A stretch of DNA of 64,000 bases. Origin: Caballeronia arationis (GTDB lineage Bacteria > Pseudomonadota > Gammaproteobacteria > Burkholderiales > Burkholderiaceae). The stretch covers positions 1 through 64,000 of the forward strand of contig NZ_FCOG02000026.1 of assembly GCF_001544975.2 (NCBI RefSeq). Direction: 5' to 3'. Below are positions 9,075 through 18,127 of the stretch, in pieces. The notes beneath the pieces were generated by a model. It was not told the origin of the DNA. It saw only the letters and a program-made list of their open reading frames with translations, and searched no databases. The position numbers and the translations under genes were made by a program. Each line of letters starts with the position of its first letter. The first letter of the stretch is position 1.

Positions 9075-10037
9075 TTATTCTTCCCGCGCGGCCGTCGCAT
9101 CGACCGCGGCGAGCGGTTGCGTCAGTTTCGCGGGGAGTTTGAATTCGACCTTTTCTTCACGGCCGCTCATCGTCGACACTTCGACGTGACCGAGCGCGCG
9201 CAAGGCGTCGATGACATGGTTGACCATTTCCTCGGGTGCCGAAGCGCCCGCGGTAATGCCGACGGTCTGCGCATTCGCAAACCATTCCGGCTTCACTTCC
9301 GAGCCGTCCGCGACGAGATAGCTCGGCACGCCGGTTTCGGCACCGATCTCGCGCAGGCGATTCGAGTTGGAACTGTTGGTGGCGCCGACCACGAGCAGCA
9401 CGTCCACTTGCTTCGACAGTTCGCGCACGGCGGCCTGCCGATTTTGCGTCGCGTAGCAGATGTCGCGCGTATCGGGGCCGACGATATCGGTGAAGCGGCG
9501 CTGCAGCGCGTCGATGATGCCGCGCGTGTCGTCCACCGAGAGCGTGGTTTGCGTGACGTAGGCAGCGGGCGTGTCGACGGGCAACTCGAGCGTGGCTACT
9601 TCGGCTTCGCTCTGCACCAGCACGACCTTGCCGGGAATCTGGCCGATCGTGCCTTCGACTTCCGGGTGCCCCGCGTGGCCGATCAGGATCAGCGTCCGGC
9701 CCTGCGAGACATACTGGCGGCCCTGTACGTGGACCTTCGTCACGAGCGGACAGGTTGCGTCCAGCACGTCGAGGCCGCGCGCCTGAGCGTCCGCCTCGAC
9801 GGCCTGCGCGACGCCATGCGCGCTGAAGATCGCGACAGCGCCGTGCGGCACTTCGTCGAGTTCCTCGACGAAACGCGCGCCTTTGTTCCGCAAATTGTCG
9901 ACGACGTGCCGATTGTGAACGATTTCGTGGCGCACGTAGACGGGCGCGCCATGCCGTTCGAGGGCCCGATCGACGATTTCGATCGCACGGACCACGCCCG
10001 CACAAAAGCCGCGGGGCTGAGCAAGGATGATACGCAT
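9075..10037 (-). CDS. ispH: 4-hydroxy-3-methylbut-2-enyl diphosphate reductase (IspH/LytB)
   Basis: Last enzyme of the MEP isoprenoid pathway: reduces HMBPP to IPP and DMAPP with a [4Fe-4S] cluster. With the start at 10037 it is 320 residues, close to the 316 of E. coli IspH. The three cluster cysteines are C12 (GFCAGV), C96 (DATCPLVTK) and C194 (ICYATQNRQ). Other hallmarks are [20 protein letters not shown] and [11 protein letters not shown]. An in-frame ATG at 10124 would add 29 residues unlike the family and is rejected. Co-transcription with hpnH suggests this copy feeds hopanoid precursor supply; Burkholderia commonly carry a second ispH elsewhere, which cannot be checked here. Confidence 0.95.
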   Translation of the reverse strand: MRIILAQPRGFCAGVVRAIEIVDRALERHGAPVYVRHEIVHNRHVVDNLRNKGARFVEELDEVPHGAVAIFSAHGVAQAVEADAQARGLDVLDATCPLVTKVHVQGRQYVSQGRTLILIGHAGHPEVEGTIGQIPGKVVLVQSEAEVATLELPVDTPAAYVTQTTLSVDDTRGIIDALQRRFTDIVGPDTRDICYATQNRQAAVRELSKQVDVLLVVGATNSSNSNRLREIGAETGVPSYLVADGSEVKPEWFANAQTVGITAGASAPEEMVNHVIDALRALGHVEVSTMSGREEKVEFKLPAKLTQPLAAVDATAAREE

Positions 10038-10509
10038 ATTCGGGCGAACTCCGACTGGCGCGGGTTTCGGGTGAGCCGACGCGGGGGCGTACGGCCTTTC
10101 GAGTCCATCTCGTCCGGCGAGCAAAACGCTCGAGGACTCACAAAGACGATCGGTAATAAAGGAACGATTCTTTCAAACTTCGCGGCGAAGTTGACCGCGT
10201 ATTCTAACGCGTTCGCTTTTTGGATGCTTGTTACCCGCTTATGACGCGGCGAGTCGCGAAATAGATCAAATTACTGCGATCCGCAGAACCCAGTAAACTG
10301 TCCGGCGTTCCGGCGCTGGCCGGCTTTTCGTCATACATCCTGCGCGTCGATTCTGGCGGTTCTGAACGAATGCGGGCGGCGTTTTCGGCCGCCGTGCCGT
10401 TTGTTGTAGCCAAATCTTCGCGGTTGCGCTGCGTGAGCGTGCCTGCAGCCGGGCGATGCCCAGGTCCTGGCCGTTGCGCGCAGGCGCATTTTGTCGAAGG
10501 CTCATCCTC
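10038..10509. other. Intergenic region between divergent ispH and hpnB
   Basis: 472 bp without a convincing gene. It must contain the promoters for the ispH-hpnH operon and for hpnB. A short GC-rich hairpin (GGCGGCG, TTTT loop, CGGCCGCC) is visible near 10378-10396, but no clear -35/-10 pair or protein-binding palindrome was found. Confidence 0.6.
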
Positions 10510-11709
10510 ATGTTATTGATCGCCTGGTCGTCGTTTCTCATCTGGCTCGTCCTCGTCTTCGCACGTGGCGGGTTCTGGCGCGTGCAGCCGGCCGCGCCGC
10601 TTTCGGACACCACCTTGCACGCGGTCGGGAAGGCGGAGATCGCACGGCACGGCGCGTGGCCGGCGCTCGTCGCCGTGGTGCCGGCGCGCAACGAAGCCGA
10701 TGTGATCGGACGAGCGGTCGGCTCGCTGCTCAAGCAGGAATACGCGGGGTCGTTTCGCGTGATCGTCGTCGATGACCACAGCGCCGACGGAACCGCCGAC
10801 GCCGCGCAGTCCGCCGCCCGCGAACTGGGCCTCGAGGATCGGCTGACGGTGCTGACGGCTGCGCCGCTGCCGCCTGGCTGGTCGGGCAAGGTGTGGGCGC
10901 AGTCGCAGGGTATCGAGGCTATCGAGAAGCTCGGCCTGCCCGCGGAGTTCCTGCTCCTCACCGACGCCGACATCCATCATCCTGCCGATGCCGCGACGCA
11001 GCTCGTCGCGCGGGCGATTCTGGAGGACCGCGATCTGGTGTCGCTGATGGTGCGGCTGCGTTGCGATTCGCTGTGGGAGAAGGCGCTGATTCCGGCGTTC
11101 GTGTTTTTCTTTGCAAAGCTGTATCCGTTTTCGTGGGTGAGCGACGTGAGGAAGCCGACCGCTGGCGCGGCGGGTGGCTGCATGATGGTGCGGCGTAGCG
11201 CGCTGGAAGAGGCGGGCGGGATCGAATCGATCCGGGCGGAACTGATCGACGATTGCAGTCTTGCTGCGCGCCTGAAGCATGGCGACGGGCGCGGCGAGGC
11301 GCGGCCGATCCGGCTGGATCTTGCGGAGCGTAGTGAGTCGCTGCGTCCCTACGACGACTGGCGCCAGATCTGGAACATGATTGCGCGCACGGCGTTCACG
11401 CAGTTGCGGTATTCGCCGTGGCTGCTCGCGGGGACCGTGCTCGGGATGGTGGTGATCTATATCGTGCCGCCGGTGCTGGCGCTATGGCTCGGACCTCGCG
11501 CGTGGCCGGCCTGCGCGGCGTGGGCGTTGATGTGCATCGCGTATGCACCGATGCTGCGGTACTACCGCAGGTCGTTGTTGTGGGCGCCCATTTTGCCGGT
11601 CGTTGCGCTGTTCTACGTGAGTGCGACCGTCGGGTCGGCCGTGAGGTTCTGGCGCGGCAAAGGCGGACAGTGGAAGGCGCGGGTGCAGGCGCCGGGGAAA
11701 GGGTCTTAG
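10510..11709 (+). CDS. hpnB: HpnB, hopene-associated glycosyltransferase
   Basis: 399-residue membrane-anchored GT2-family glycosyltransferase. An N-terminal hydrophobic segment (IAWSSFLIWLVLVFA) is followed by the GT-A domain with AVVPARNEADVIGRAVGSLL, VDDHSADGTADAA and the metal-binding LLTDADIHH. The QIWNMIARTAFTQLRYSPW segment and two or three C-terminal membrane helices are characteristic of HpnB. It is predicted to glycosylate a hopanoid, though the exact product of HpnB has not been firmly established. The ATG at 10510 follows GAAGG. It is divergent from ispH-hpnH and convergent with gbdR. Confidence 0.9.
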   Translation: MLLIAWSSFLIWLVLVFARGGFWRVQPAAPLSDTTLHAVGKAEIARHGAWPALVAVVPARNEADVIGRAVGSLLKQEYAGSFRVIVVDDHSADGTADAAQSAARELGLEDRLTVLTAAPLPPGWSGKVWAQSQGIEAIEKLGLPAEFLLLTDADIHHPADAATQLVARAILEDRDLVSLMVRLRCDSLWEKALIPAFVFFFAKLYPFSWVSDVRKPTAGAAGGCMMVRRSALEEAGGIESIRAELIDDCSLAARLKHGDGRGEARPIRLDLAERSESLRPYDDWRQIWNMIARTAFTQLRYSPWLLAGTVLGMVVIYIVPPVLALWLGPRAWPACAAWALMCIAYAPMLRYYRRSLLWAPILPVVALFYVSATVGSAVRFWRGKGGQWKARVQAPGKGS

Positions 11710-11772
11710 CGGATGGGTTGGTTTTTAAACATCAGGCGGTGTCGAGCGACCCACCGCTAGCACCAGCGAAAC

Positions 11773-12855
11773 TCAAGCGACCATCACCGGCACAGCAGCC
11801 AGCGAAGGCGCCTGTTTGCGGCGCTCTCTGGTGGGCGCCGTCCCAAACGCATCACGATAGCTTTTAGAAAAATGACATGCGGACTGAAAACCGCAAGCCA
11901 TGGTGATGTGCATGATCGACATATCGGTCTGAAGCAGCAACTCCCGCGCGCGCCTCAACCGTAGCGTCAGATAGTAATGCGTCGGCGTCATGCCGAGATG
12001 CTCGCGAAAGAGCCGCTGCAACTGCCTTTGCGACATCCCCGCGAGCCGCGCGAGTTCTTCCCGCGACAAAGGCTCTTCGATGTTGTTCTCCATCAGCGAG
12101 ATCACCTCGAAGAGCGATTTGTTCGCCGACCCTAATCGCGCCACGAGCGGCATGCGTTGCTGCGCATTGGTGTCACGAACATGCTCGACGATGAACTGCT
12201 CCGCAATCTGCGTCACGCGCGCGGTGCCGACGCGCGCGGCAATCAGGTTAAGCATCATGTCGAGCGGCGCGACGCCGCCCGTGCAAGTCACACGATCGCG
12301 ATCGACGACGAACAACTCCTTCAGAAACCGCGTGTCCGGAAACTCCTCCTTGAGCGCGGACATGTTTTCCCAATGGATTGCGCACGCGTAGCCCGCAAGC
12401 AGTCCGGCGCGCGCAAGCGCGTAGGTTCCGGTGCAAAGGCTCCCGAGCACGCTGCCGAGCCGCGCGAAGCGGCGCAGTGCCACAAGATGCGCCGGCGTGG
12501 TCTCGCGCTGCACGTCGATGCCGCCGACCACGAACACGATGTCCGGCTGGCCGACGCATTCGACCGGTCCCGTATCGACGGACAAGCCGTTGCTCGCCGT
12601 GACCGGTCCGCCATCAGGACTGACGATCGACCAGCGGTAAAGCGGTTGCCCTGTCAGATAGTTCGCCATGCGCAACACTTCGATAGCGTTGGTGAACGCG
12701 ATCATCGTGAAGTTGGGGAGCGGCATGAATACGAAATGCGACAGCGACGCCGTGCGATCGGGGGACATGGGGACGGTGATTCCTTCGAATCTATAGTTTG
12801 ACGCCGGCGTGGGGAGCGACGGCTTGTTCATTTTGATTACTAGTGCAACTACCAT
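11773..12855 (-). CDS. gbdR: GbdR-like AraC-family activator of betaine catabolism
   Basis: Up to 360 residues. An N-terminal DJ-1/PfpI-like (GATase1) ligand domain begins FVFMPLPNFTMIAFTNAIEVLRMAN and includes the nucleophile-elbow region LGSLCTGTYALARAGLL and the AIHWENMSALKEEFPD segment. The C-terminal AraC domain carries LSREELARLAGMSQRQLQRLF and RARELLLQTDMSIMHITMACGFQSACHFSKSYR. GbdR of Pseudomonas responds to glycine betaine and dimethylglycine and activates gbcAB, dgcAB and related genes. Divergence from the glyA-dgc-gbc run strongly supports that role. The start is uncertain: ATGs at 12855, 12831 and 12770 are all possible and none has a strong ribosome site. Confidence 0.88.
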   Translation of the reverse strand: MVVALVIKMNKPSLPTPASNYRFEGITVPMSPDRTASLSHFVFMPLPNFTMIAFTNAIEVLRMANYLTGQPLYRWSIVSPDGGPVTASNGLSVDTGPVECVGQPDIVFVVGGIDVQRETTPAHLVALRRFARLGSVLGSLCTGTYALARAGLLAGYACAIHWENMSALKEEFPDTRFLKELFVVDRDRVTCTGGVAPLDMMLNLIAARVGTARVTQIAEQFIVEHVRDTNAQQRMPLVARLGSANKSLFEVISLMENNIEEPLSREELARLAGMSQRQLQRLFREHLGMTPTHYYLTLRLRRARELLLQTDMSIMHITMACGFQSACHFSKSYRDAFGTAPTRERRKQAPSLAAVPVMVA

Positions 12856-13009
12856 GCCATAAGGCTAAACCCTGAGCCGTTCATTTGCCGTGCCCCACGG
12901 AGGCGCGACGGCCGCACCGGAAACGGGTTGAGGCGCCCGCTGGACAAGCATCCGCGCTCTGCCGCAGTGCAGCACGCACACCGGCTACCTCAAATCGCGC
13001 GACGCCACT

Positions 13010-13038
13010 TGTCGAAAAAAGACGCGCATGTCGGAAAA
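13010..13038 (+). promoter_or_regulatory. Candidate GbdR direct-repeat site upstream of glyA
   Basis: TTGTCGAAAAAA (13009-13020) and ATGTCGGAAAA (13028-13038) form a direct repeat with TGTCG elements 19 bp apart, the spacing expected for an AraC-type dimer. It ends 27 bp before the candidate -35 box. The same 11-mer ATGTCGGAAAA recurs at 24617-24627 before another betaine gene. Assignment to GbdR is inferred. Confidence 0.4.
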
Positions 13039-13065
13039 GGCCAAGAACGCGTCTGAATTCGTAAA

Positions 13066-13094
13066 TTGACTTGAAGGACGTGAGACAAGAATAG
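13066..13094 (+). promoter_or_regulatory. Candidate sigma-70 promoter for the glyA-dgc-gbc run
   Basis: TTGACT (13066-13071), 17-bp spacer, GAATAG (13089-13094). The -10 is weak, as expected for an activator-dependent promoter; the direct repeat lies directly upstream. It would leave a leader of roughly 80 nt before glyA. Confidence 0.4.
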
Positions 13095-13182
13095 ACCCAT
13101 CGAAGCGCAGTAAAGGACGGCCAGCCGGGCCGGTCCCCGGCGCCTCGGAATCGTTCCATTTCCTTGACCCACGGACCTCACA

Positions 13183-14457
13183 ATGTCGAATCCGAATCCT
13201 TTCTTTGAAGAGTCGCTGGCGACGCGCGACGCCCTCGTGCGCGGCGCCGTACTGAAAGAACTCGAGCGCCAGCAGTCGCAAGTCGAACTGATCGCGTCGG
13301 AAAACATCGTGTCGCGCGCGGTGCTCGAAGCACAGGGTTCGGTGCTGACCAACAAGTATGCCGAAGGTTATCCGGGCAAGCGCTATTACGGCGGCTGCGA
13401 ATTCGTCGACGAAATCGAAGCGCTCGCCATCGACCGCATCAAGCAGCTCTTCAACGCGAAGTTCGCGAACGTGCAGCCGCATTCGGGCGCGCAAGCCAAC
13501 GGCGCCGTCATGCTCGCGCTCGCCAAACCGGGCGATACGATCCTCGGCATGTCGCTCGACGCCGGCGGCCACCTCACGCACGGCGCGAAGCCCGCGCTCT
13601 CCGGCAAGTGGTTCAACGCGGTCCAGTACGGCGTGAATCGCGAAACGATGCTGATCGATTACGAACAGATCGAAGAACTCGCGCAACAGCACAAGCCGTC
13701 GCTCCTGATCGCGGGTTTCTCCGCGTATCCGCGCAAGCTCGACTTCGCGCGCCTGCGTTCCATCGCGGACAGCGTCGGCGCGAAGCTCATGGTCGACATG
13801 GCGCACATCGCCGGCATCATCGCGGCGGGCCGCCACGACAATCCGGTCGATCATGCGCACGTCGTGACGTCCACGACGCACAAGACCCTGCGCGGCCCGC
13901 GCGGCGGCTTCGTGCTGACCAACGACGAAGACATCGCGAAGAAGATCAATTCCGCCGTGTTCCCCGGCCTGCAAGGCGGCCCGCTGATGCACGTGATCGC
14001 GGGCAAGGCAGTCGCGTTCGGCGAAGCGCTGCGGCCGGACTTCAAGACCTACATAGACAATGTGCTCGCCAACGCACAGGCGCTCGGCGACGTGCTGAAG
14101 CAAGGCGGCGTCGATCTCGTGACGGGCGGCACCGACAACCATCTGCTCCTCGTCGACCTGCGTCCGAAGGGTTTGAAGGGCAATCAGGTCGAGCAGGCGC
14201 TGGAGCGTGCGGGCATCACATGCAACAAGAACGGCATTCCGTTCGATACCGAGAAGCCGACGGTCACGTCAGGCATTCGCCTCGGCACGCCGGCGGGCAC
14301 GACGCGCGGCTTTGGCGTGAATGAATTCCGCGACATCGGGCGCCTGATTGTCGAGGTCTTCGATTCATTGCGCGACAACCCGGAAGGTCATGCCGCCACC
14401 GAACAGCGCGTGCGCCGCGAGATTTTCGCGCTGTGCGAACGCTTCCCCATCTACTGA
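13183..14457 (+). CDS. glyA: Serine hydroxymethyltransferase
   Basis: 424-residue cytosolic PLP enzyme interconverting glycine plus 5,10-methylene-THF and serine plus THF. Hallmarks in order: [66 protein letters not shown], and the PLP lysine K234 in [13 protein letters not shown]. It has full normal length. As first gene of the betaine run it would convert glycine from betaine demethylation, and the methyl carbon released as methylene-THF, into serine. This is probably a catabolic paralogue; a housekeeping glyA is expected elsewhere. The start at 13183 is supported by family alignment ([10 protein letters not shown]). Confidence 0.96.
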   Translation: MSNPNPFFEESLATRDALVRGAVLKELERQQSQVELIASENIVSRAVLEAQGSVLTNKYAEGYPGKRYYGGCEFVDEIEALAIDRIKQLFNAKFANVQPHSGAQANGAVMLALAKPGDTILGMSLDAGGHLTHGAKPALSGKWFNAVQYGVNRETMLIDYEQIEELAQQHKPSLLIAGFSAYPRKLDFARLRSIADSVGAKLMVDMAHIAGIIAAGRHDNPVDHAHVVTSTTHKTLRGPRGGFVLTNDEDIAKKINSAVFPGLQGGPLMHVIAGKAVAFGEALRPDFKTYIDNVLANAQALGDVLKQGGVDLVTGGTDNHLLLVDLRPKGLKGNQVEQALERAGITCNKNGIPFDTEKPTVTSGIRLGTPAGTTRGFGVNEFRDIGRLIVEVFDSLRDNPEGHAATEQRVRREIFALCERFPIY

Positions 14458-14476
14458 GAACGCCTGGAGCATTCAG

Positions 14477-15448
14477 ATGAGCAACCTGCACGAAAACAGC
14501 ATCATCATCGACGGCCTGAACATCTCGAAGTTCGAGCGCTCCGTGTTCGAGGACATGCGAAAGGGCGGCGTCACCGCCGTCAACTGCACGGTGTCGGTGT
14601 GGGAGGACTTCCAGAAGACCATCGACAACATCGCGGAAATGAAGCAGCAGATCCGCGAATACAGCGAGATCCTGACGCTCGTGCGCACGACCGACGACAT
14701 CCTGCGCGCGAAGAAGGAGAACAAGACCGGCATCATCTTCGGCTTCCAGAACTCGTACGCATTCGAGGACAACCTCGGCTATATCGAAGTGTTCAAGGAG
14801 CTCGGCGTGAACGTGGTGCAGCTCTGCTACAACACGCAGAACCTCGTCGGCACCGGTTGCTACGAAGCAGATGGCGGCCTGTCCGGCTACGGCCGCGAAG
14901 TCATTCAGGAAATGAACCGCGTTGGCATCCTGGTCGATCTCTCGCACGTCGGCGCCAAGACTTCGTCGGATGCAATCGCCTGCTCGAAGAAGCCGGTCAC
15001 GTACTCGCACTGCTGCCCTTCGGGCCTTAAGGAACATCCGCGCAACAAGTCAGACGAGCAACTCAAGGAGATTGCCGACGCACACGGCTTTGTCGGCGTG
15101 ACGATGTTCGCGCCGTTCCTGAAGCGCGGCGCCGAAGCGAACGTCGAGGACTATCTTGAAGCCATCGAATACGTGGTCGATCTCATCGGCGAAGACAAGG
15201 TGGGCATCGGCACCGACTTCACGCAGGGCTACTCCACCGAGTTCTTCGACTGGATCACGCACGACAAGGGCCGCTATCGCCGCCTGACGAACTTCGGCAA
15301 GGTCGTGAATCCGGAAGGCATTCGCACGATCGGCGAATTCCCGAACCTGACCGCCGCGATGGAAAGAGCGGGCTGGAGCGAGTCGCGCATCAAGAAAGTG
15401 ATGGGCGAGAACTGGATGCGTGTGTTCGGCGAAGTCTGGAACGTCTGA
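14477..15448 (+). CDS. Membrane-dipeptidase-family (M19) hydrolase of the dgc cluster
   Basis: 323 residues resembling renal-dipeptidase/M19 metallohydrolases: IIIDGLNISKFERSVFEDMRKG at the N-terminus (a modified version of the usual DxHxD region), GFQNSYAFEDNLGYIEVFKELG, VQLCYNTQNLVGTGCYE, GYGREVIQEMNRVGILVDLSHVG, TYSHCCPSGLKEHPRNKSDEQ and VGIGTDFTQGY. An orthologue lies next to dgcA in Pseudomonas aeruginosa (PA5396). The usual first metal motif DxHxD appears as D-G-L-N at residues 13-16, so metal binding and substrate probably differ from classical dipeptidases. It sits 19 bp after glyA and 29 bp before the DUF5943 gene. The exact reaction in betaine/sarcosine metabolism is not known to me. 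Confidence 0.85.
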   Translation: MSNLHENSIIIDGLNISKFERSVFEDMRKGGVTAVNCTVSVWEDFQKTIDNIAEMKQQIREYSEILTLVRTTDDILRAKKENKTGIIFGFQNSYAFEDNLGYIEVFKELGVNVVQLCYNTQNLVGTGCYEADGGLSGYGREVIQEMNRVGILVDLSHVGAKTSSDAIACSKKPVTYSHCCPSGLKEHPRNKSDEQLKEIADAHGFVGVTMFAPFLKRGAEANVEDYLEAIEYVVDLIGEDKVGIGTDFTQGYSTEFFDWITHDKGRYRRLTNFGKVVNPEGIRTIGEFPNLTAAMERAGWSESRIKKVMGENWMRVFGEVWNV

Positions 15449-15477
15449 CGCCAACCAAAAGAACAAGGAACCCTGCG

Positions 15478-16014
15478 ATGCAACCTCAACTGCCCATCGA
15501 CGTCGATCCGAAGACTGGCGTCTGGACCACCGACGCGCTGCCGATGCTCTACGTGCCGCGCCACTTCTTCACGAACAACCACACGGCGGTGGAAGAAGCG
15601 CTCGGGCGCGACGTCTATGCCGAGATTCTTTACAAGGCCGGCTACAAGTCGGCGTATCACTGGTGCGACAAGGAAGCGAAGCAGCACGGCATCGCGGGCA
15701 TGGCCGTGTTCGAGCATTACCTGAACCGCCTGTCGCAACGCGGCTGGGGCCTCTTCACGATCAGCCAGGCCGATCCTTCGTCTTCCCGCGCACGTATCGA
15801 ACTTCATCACTCGTCGTTCGTGCTCGCGCAGCCGGGCAAGGAGGGCAAGCTTTGCTACATGTTCGCGGGCTGGTTTGCAGGCGCTATGGACTGGGTGAAC
15901 GACACGGCAGCGCCCGAAGCAACGAAAGGTCCGCGCTCGCATTCCGTCGAAACGCAGTGTGCCGCCGAAGGGCATGACCACTGCGTGTTCGAAGTGTCGC
16001 CGCTCGCGTCGTAG
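15478..16014 (+). CDS. DUF5943-family protein of the dimethylglycine cluster
   Basis: 178 residues, conserved beside dgcA in Pseudomonas (PA5397-like) and Burkholderia but without an established function. The C-terminal [18 protein letters not shown] segment resembles the cysteine-containing end of V4R (4-vinyl-reductase) small-molecule-binding domains (E-x-x-C-A-x-E-G-x-x-x-C-x-F-x-V). Mid-protein features are [14 protein letters not shown] and a GWFAGAMDW segment. No signal peptide or transmembrane helix. It could bind a ligand or metal, or act as an assembly factor for the flavin/iron-sulfur demethylase that follows. Family identity is good; role unknown. Confidence 0.85.
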   Translation: MQPQLPIDVDPKTGVWTTDALPMLYVPRHFFTNNHTAVEEALGRDVYAEILYKAGYKSAYHWCDKEAKQHGIAGMAVFEHYLNRLSQRGWGLFTISQADPSSSRARIELHHSSFVLAQPGKEGKLCYMFAGWFAGAMDWVNDTAAPEATKGPRSHSVETQCAAEGHDHCVFEVSPLAS

Positions 16015-16061
16015 CGAACACGCGCCAGCTGCCAAGCCAAACTATTCCGAGGTCGATCGCG

Positions 16062-18125
16062 ATGCGTTACCCCAACCTTTTCAAGCCTCTCACGCTGAAC
16101 AAGCTGACCTTGCGCAACCGCATCGTCAGCACCGCGCACGCCGAGGTCTATGCGGAACCGGGCGGCTTGCCGGGCGACCGTTATATCCGCTACTACGAAG
16201 AGAAGGCGAAGGGCGGGGTCGGGCTTGCCGTGTGTGGCGGGTCGAGCCCGGTCTCGATCGACAGCCCGCAAGGCTGGTGGAAGTCGGTCAATCTCTCTAC
16301 CGACAAGATCATCGATCCGCTTGCGCGTCTTGCCGAAGCGATGCATCGCCATGGCGCGAAGATCATGATCCAGGCGACGCACATGGGGCGCCGCTCGGCA
16401 TGGCATGGCGAGAGCTGGCCTCATCTGATGTCGCCTTCGGGCGTGCGTGAGCCGGTGCACCGCGGCAACGCGAAGATCATCGAAGTGGAAGAGATTCGCC
16501 GCATCATCACGGACTTCGCGGCTGCCGCGAAGCGCGTGAAGGATGCGGGCATGGACGGCATCGAGATTTCGGCGGCGCACCAGCATCTGATCGACCAGTT
16601 CTGGAGCCCGCGCACGAACTTCCGCACCGACGAATGGGGCGGCTCGCTCGAAAATCGCCTGCGCTTCGGCACGGAAGTATTGAAGGCCGTGCGCGAAGCG
16701 GTGGGCGCGGACTTCTGCGTCGGCCTGCGCATGTGCGGCGACGAATTCCACGAAGACGGCCTCGATCACGAACAGTTGAAGGAGATTGCGCAGGCGATGT
16801 CGGAGTCGGGTTTGATCGACTACGTCGGCGTGATCGGGTCGGGCGCGGACACGCACAACACCCTCGCGAACTGTATGCCGCCGATGGCGCTGCCGCCCGA
16901 GCCGTTCGTGCATCTCGCGGCCGGCATCAAGTCGGTGGTGAAGCTGCCGGTAATGCATGCGCAGAGCATCCGCGATGCAGGTCAGGCCGAGCGTCTGCTC
17001 GCGAGCGGCATGATCGATCTGGTCGGCATGACGCGCGCGCAGATCGCCGACCCGCACATGGTCATCAAGATCCGCGATGGCCGCGAAGACGAGATCAAGC
17101 AGTGCGTCGGCGCGAACTACTGCATCGACCGCCAGTACAACGGGCTTGACGTGCTGTGCGTGCAGAACGCCGCGACCTCGCGCGAAGAAACGATGCCGCA
17201 TGTGATCGAAAAGACGCGCGGGCCGAAGCGCAAGGTGGTCGTGGTCGGCGCGGGTCCGGCGGGACTCGAAGCGGCGCGCGTGGCGAAGTCGCGCGGGCAT
17301 GACGTCGTGCTGTTCGAGAAGAACGACTACGTCGGCGGCCAGATCATGATCGCCGCAAAGGCGCCGCAGCGCGAGCAGATGGCGGGCATCGTGCGCTGGT
17401 TCGACATGGAGACGAAGCGCCTGGGCATCGATCGCCGTCTGGGTGTCGCCGCCGACGACAAAATGATCATGGCCGAGAAGCCGGACATCATCGTGCTGGC
17501 GACAGGCGGCTCGGCGTTCACGCAACAAGTTCCCGCTTGGGGCGTCGAGGAAGGGCTCGCCGTGAGTTCGTGGGACGTGCTCTCGGGCAAGGTCGAGCCG
17601 GGCAAGAACGTGCTCGTCTACGATGGAGTCAGCACGCATGCCGGCGCCGGCGTCGCGGACTTCATGTCGAGCCGGGGGGCGAATGTCGAGATCGTCACGC
17701 CGGACGTGAAGGTCGCGGACGACGTCGGCGGCACGACGTTCCCCATTTTCTATCGACGGCTTTATGCGCAGGGTGTGATCCACACGCCGAACTACTGGCT
17801 CGACAAGGTGTACGAGGAAGACGGCAAGAAGATCGCCGTACTTCGCAACGAGTACACGGAAGAGCAGGAAGAGCGCGTGGTCGATCAGGTGGTGATCGAG
17901 AACGGCAGCACGCCGAACGACGAACTCTACTGGAAGCTCAAGCCAGAGTCGCTCAATCGCGGACAAGTCGACGTGCAGAAGCTCTTCGCGTCCGAGCCGC
18001 AGCCGTCGCTCGCGGAAGAGCTCGGCAATGGCCGCTTCCTGCTGTTTCGTGTAGGCGACTGCATCTCCATGCACAACATCCACGGCGCGATCTACGACGC
18101 GCTGCGTCTTTGCAAGGACTTTTGA
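16062..18125 (+). CDS. dgcA: Dimethylglycine demethylase subunit DgcA
   Basis: 687-residue flavoprotein of the trimethylamine-dehydrogenase/2,4-dienoyl-CoA-reductase type. The N-terminal Old Yellow Enzyme TIM barrel (about 1-345) has [32 protein letters not shown] cysteine region (348-366) is followed by an FAD/NAD-type Rossmann domain starting [21 protein letters not shown] near residue 390. With DgcB it demethylates dimethylglycine to sarcosine. The iron-sulfur motif is C348-x2-A351-x2-C354-x11-C366: the second ligand of the usual CxxCxxC is alanine, leaving three cysteines. It is followed after 2 bp by dgcB. Confidence 0.93.
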   Translation: MRYPNLFKPLTLNKLTLRNRIVSTAHAEVYAEPGGLPGDRYIRYYEEKAKGGVGLAVCGGSSPVSIDSPQGWWKSVNLSTDKIIDPLARLAEAMHRHGAKIMIQATHMGRRSAWHGESWPHLMSPSGVREPVHRGNAKIIEVEEIRRIITDFAAAAKRVKDAGMDGIEISAAHQHLIDQFWSPRTNFRTDEWGGSLENRLRFGTEVLKAVREAVGADFCVGLRMCGDEFHEDGLDHEQLKEIAQAMSESGLIDYVGVIGSGADTHNTLANCMPPMALPPEPFVHLAAGIKSVVKLPVMHAQSIRDAGQAERLLASGMIDLVGMTRAQIADPHMVIKIRDGREDEIKQCVGANYCIDRQYNGLDVLCVQNAATSREETMPHVIEKTRGPKRKVVVVGAGPAGLEAARVAKSRGHDVVLFEKNDYVGGQIMIAAKAPQREQMAGIVRWFDMETKRLGIDRRLGVAADDKMIMAEKPDIIVLATGGSAFTQQVPAWGVEEGLAVSSWDVLSGKVEPGKNVLVYDGVSTHAGAGVADFMSSRGANVEIVTPDVKVADDVGGTTFPIFYRRLYAQGVIHTPNYWLDKVYEEDGKKIAVLRNEYTEEQEERVVDQVVIENGSTPNDELYWKLKPESLNRGQVDVQKLFASEPQPSLAEELGNGRFLLFRVGDCISMHNIHGAIYDALRLCKDF

Positions 18126-18127
18126 CG

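Larger units (their letters stand above)
12856..13182. other. Divergent control region gbdR/glyA
   Basis: 327 bp between gbdR and the long catabolic run. It holds a direct repeat (13010-13038) and a plausible sigma-70 promoter (13066-13094), annotated separately. A GC-rich inverted segment (GGCCAGCCGGGCCGGTCC) lies near 13118-13135 in the presumed 5' leader of glyA. No small ORF or riboswitch was recognised. Confidence 0.55.

Noticed and set aside
10035-10124. Upstream extension of ispH
   Set aside because: The extra 29 residues are unlike IspH; the protein from 10037 starts exactly where the family does ([14 protein letters not shown]).
13095-13182. Glycine riboswitch in the glyA leader
   Set aside because: The leader is short and I find none of the conserved glycine-aptamer core sequence; control by GbdR is the simpler reading.
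15855-18083. 742-codon minus-strand open frame
   Set aside because: Lies opposite DUF5943/dgcA and has no family features.
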